A DNA stretch of 7,191 nucleotides, taken from the NCBI GenBank assembly GCA_964518215.1, contig CAZFFP010000116.1, positions 1-7,191 on the forward strand, in the 5' to 3' direction. Positions within the stretch are counted from its first letter, which is position 1. Each line of letters starts with the position of its first letter. The notes under the pieces are model-generated. The model was not told the origin of the DNA. It worked only from the letters and a program-made list of their open reading frames with translations, and ran no database searches. A program made the translations under genes and the position numbers. Source of the stretch: CAYSGX01 sp964518215 (GTDB lineage: Bacteria > Bacteroidota > Bacteroidia > Chitinophagales > CAIOSU01). Below are positions 5,692 to 7,191 of the stretch, one piece after another.

Positions 5692-6969
5692 ATGAAAAGA
5701 GACGAACAAATTTTTTCCATTATTCAGAAAGAACTGAAAAGACAAACCGAAGGCATCGAACTCATTGCTTCTGAAAACTACGTGAGCAAGCAAGTGATGG
5801 AAGCTATGGGCAGCGTACTCACCAATAAATATGCTGAAGGCTATCCGGGCAGAAGATATTATGGCGGTTGCGAGTTTGTGGATGAAAGCGAACAACTTGC
5901 CATTGACCGCGCCAAAGAATTGTTTGGAGCGGTGTATGCCAATGTGCAGCCGCATTCGGGCGCACAGGCTAATGCCGCAGTAATGTTGGCATTGTTGAAA
6001 CCGGGCGATAATATTCTGGGCTTCGACCTTTCTCATGGCGGACACCTCACACACGGCTCTGCCGTTAATTTTTCCGGAAAACTGTATAATCCGGCTTTTT
6101 ATGGTGTAGAAAAAGAAACCGGCATTATTGATATGAACAAGGTGGAAGCCGTTGCCAAAGAAACCCAACCCAAACTGATTATCTGTGGCGCGTCTGCCTA
6201 TTCGCGCGATTGGGATTACAAGCGTTTCAGAGAAATTGCCGATTCGGTGGGCGCTTTCCTATTGGCAGACATTGCACATCCTGCCGGATTGATTGCCTGT
6301 AAACTATTATCAAATCCTTTTGCTCATTGCCATTTTATTACCACTACCACGCACAAAACTTTGCGCGGACCGAGAGGCGGCATGATTCTCATGGGGCAGG
6401 ATTTCGACAATCCTTTTGGCATCACCGACCCGAAAGGAAATATCAGACCCATGTCGGCATTGATGGATTTAGCGGTGTTTCCCGGCACACAAGGCGGTCC
6501 TTTGGAGCATGTAATTGCCGCTAAAGCCGTTGCCTTTGGCGAAGCGCTTACCGATGCTTACAAAAGCTATTGCCTAAGGGTGCAGCAAAATGCTCAGGTA
6601 ATGGCTCAGGAATTTTCCAAAAGAAATTATCATATTATTTCCAATGGCACCGACAATCATTTAATGCTCATTGACTTGAGGAATAAAAATATTTCAGGAA
6701 AAAAAGCAGAAGCCTTGTTGGGCAAAGCGCACATCACCATCAACAAAAACATGGTTCCGTTCGATGATAAATCGCCTTTTGTTACTTCAGGCATTCGTAT
6801 CGGAACAGCCGCTATTACCACTCGCGGTCTGAATGAATCTCATTGTTTACAGATTGTAGATTGGATTGACCGACTGATTAATGACCCCGATAACGAAGCG
6901 GTAATTTCAAAAGTTGGTGAGGAAGTGAATGCTTTTGCTTCACAATTTCCTTTATTTGCAGAAGAATGA
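5692..6969 (+). CDS. glyA: Serine hydroxymethyltransferase
   Basis: GlyA is a cytoplasmic pyridoxal-phosphate enzyme that interconverts serine and glycine, passing the hydroxymethyl carbon to tetrahydrofolate; it is the main source of one-carbon units. The 425 residues match the usual 415-430. Visible motifs are ELIASENYVS (23-32), NKYAEGYPGRRYYGG (45-59), the PHSGAQAN cofactor loop (87-94), LADIAHPAGL (191-200) with Asp193 and His196 near the pyridine ring, TTTTHKTLRGPRGG (217-230) with Lys222 as the Schiff-base lysine, and SGIRIGTAA (366-374) with Arg369 expected to bind the substrate carboxylate. No key residue is missing. The ATG follows a promoter-like box and A-rich leader, and the stop overlaps the next gene by 4 bases. 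Identification is firm. Confidence 0.98.
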   Translation: MKRDEQIFSIIQKELKRQTEGIELIASENYVSKQVMEAMGSVLTNKYAEGYPGRRYYGGCEFVDESEQLAIDRAKELFGAVYANVQPHSGAQANAAVMLALLKPGDNILGFDLSHGGHLTHGSAVNFSGKLYNPAFYGVEKETGIIDMNKVEAVAKETQPKLIICGASAYSRDWDYKRFREIADSVGAFLLADIAHPAGLIACKLLSNPFAHCHFITTTTHKTLRGPRGGMILMGQDFDNPFGITDPKGNIRPMSALMDLAVFPGTQGGPLEHVIAAKAVAFGEALTDAYKSYCLRVQQNAQVMAQEFSKRNYHIISNGTDNHLMLIDLRNKNISGKKAEALLGKAHITINKNMVPFDDKSPFVTSGIRIGTAAITTRGLNESHCLQIVDWIDRLINDPDNEAVISKVGEEVNAFASQFPLFAEE

Positions 6970-7191
6970 TTTTCAAAAACGCCATAGTTTTTTTTCTTTT
7001 CTGCTTCATGCCTTTGCTCACATTTGGCAATGCGTTTCAGCGGGGCTTGCAACAATTCGATGAAAAACAATATGAAGCTGCCATCGGAAGTTTCACGGAA
7101 TTTTTGGCTGAAAATTCTTCGCACGAAGCATCGCTTTTCAATCGCGGCATTGCTTACATGCAAATAGAAAATTATGAAGCGGCTATTGCCG
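6966..7191 (+). CDS. Secreted TPR-repeat protein, 3' part beyond window edge
   Basis: The reading frame opens with an ATG inside the glyA stop (shared ATGA, 6966-6969) and stays open to the right edge, giving 75 residues. The first 23 residues are a classical signal peptide: a lysine at position 4, the hydrophobic run AIVFFLFCFMPLLTF, and a likely cleavage after GNA. Then FQRGLQQFDEKQYEAAIGSFTEFLAENSSHEAS (24-56) is one TPR unit, and LFNRGIAYMQIENYEAAIA (57-75) starts a second. TPR proteins act as binding scaffolds; the partner is unknown. The 4-base overlap suggests translational coupling with glyA. BatE-like aerotolerance proteins and TPR-plus-SH3 proteins begin similarly, but too little is visible to choose. 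Confidence 0.85.
   Translation, partial: MIFKNAIVFFLFCFMPLLTFGNAFQRGLQQFDEKQYEAAIGSFTEFLAENSSHEASLFNRGIAYMQIENYEAAIA

Noticed and set aside
5686..6168. A 160-residue minus-strand reading frame
   Set aside because: It lies wholly opposite the conserved 5' half of glyA and arises from the codon bias of that gene.
1..7191. Mobile elements, tRNA or rRNA genes, defence systems
   Set aside because: I looked on both strands and found no transposase, integrase or terminal repeats, no cloverleaf-like sequence, and no defence-type protein motifs.

Overview
The window looks like chromosomal DNA of a Bacteroidota bacterium; I cannot name the genus. The signs are perfect matches to the phylum's -7 promoter box (TAnnTTTG) ahead of three genes, A-rich leaders without a Shine-Dalgarno sequence, moderate to low GC, and the type of proteins encoded. 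It is mostly core metabolism and cell-envelope maintenance with one respiratory-type cytochrome. I found no phage, insertion sequence, CRISPR array, toxin-antitoxin pair or defence gene, and no coding region that looks like a new system.

Layout, left to right. The first 1019 bases hold, on the minus strand, nearly all of mltG (endolytic murein transglycosylase); its last few residues lie beyond the left edge. A 461-base gap follows (1020-1480), with four copies of a short palindrome (arms TCCCTACT / AGTAGGGA), one palindrome-like element of another type, and AT-rich DNA with a 7-base periodicity. Next on the minus strand is a 618-residue secreted protein with seven CXXCH haem sites and C-terminal TPR repeats (1481-3337). 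A 232-base gap with two stem-loops separates it from ribD (3570-4613, minus), the bifunctional deaminase/reductase of riboflavin synthesis. A short divergent promoter region then leads to three plus-strand genes: an EamA/DMT-family transporter (about 4716-5615), glyA (serine hydroxymethyltransferase, 5692-6969) and the start of a secreted TPR protein that overlaps the glyA stop by 4 bases and runs off the right edge.

How the genes relate. They do not form one pathway. RibD supplies the flavin pathway and GlyA supplies glycine and one-carbon units. The EamA transporter is divergent from ribD, so flavin transport is possible but unproven. MltG and the cytochrome act at or outside the inner membrane. 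The most unusual material is non-coding or repetitive: the palindrome family, the 7-base periodic DNA, and a perfect 7-base tandem repeat of the same flavour inside the cytochrome reading frame, where gain or loss of a unit would shift the frame.
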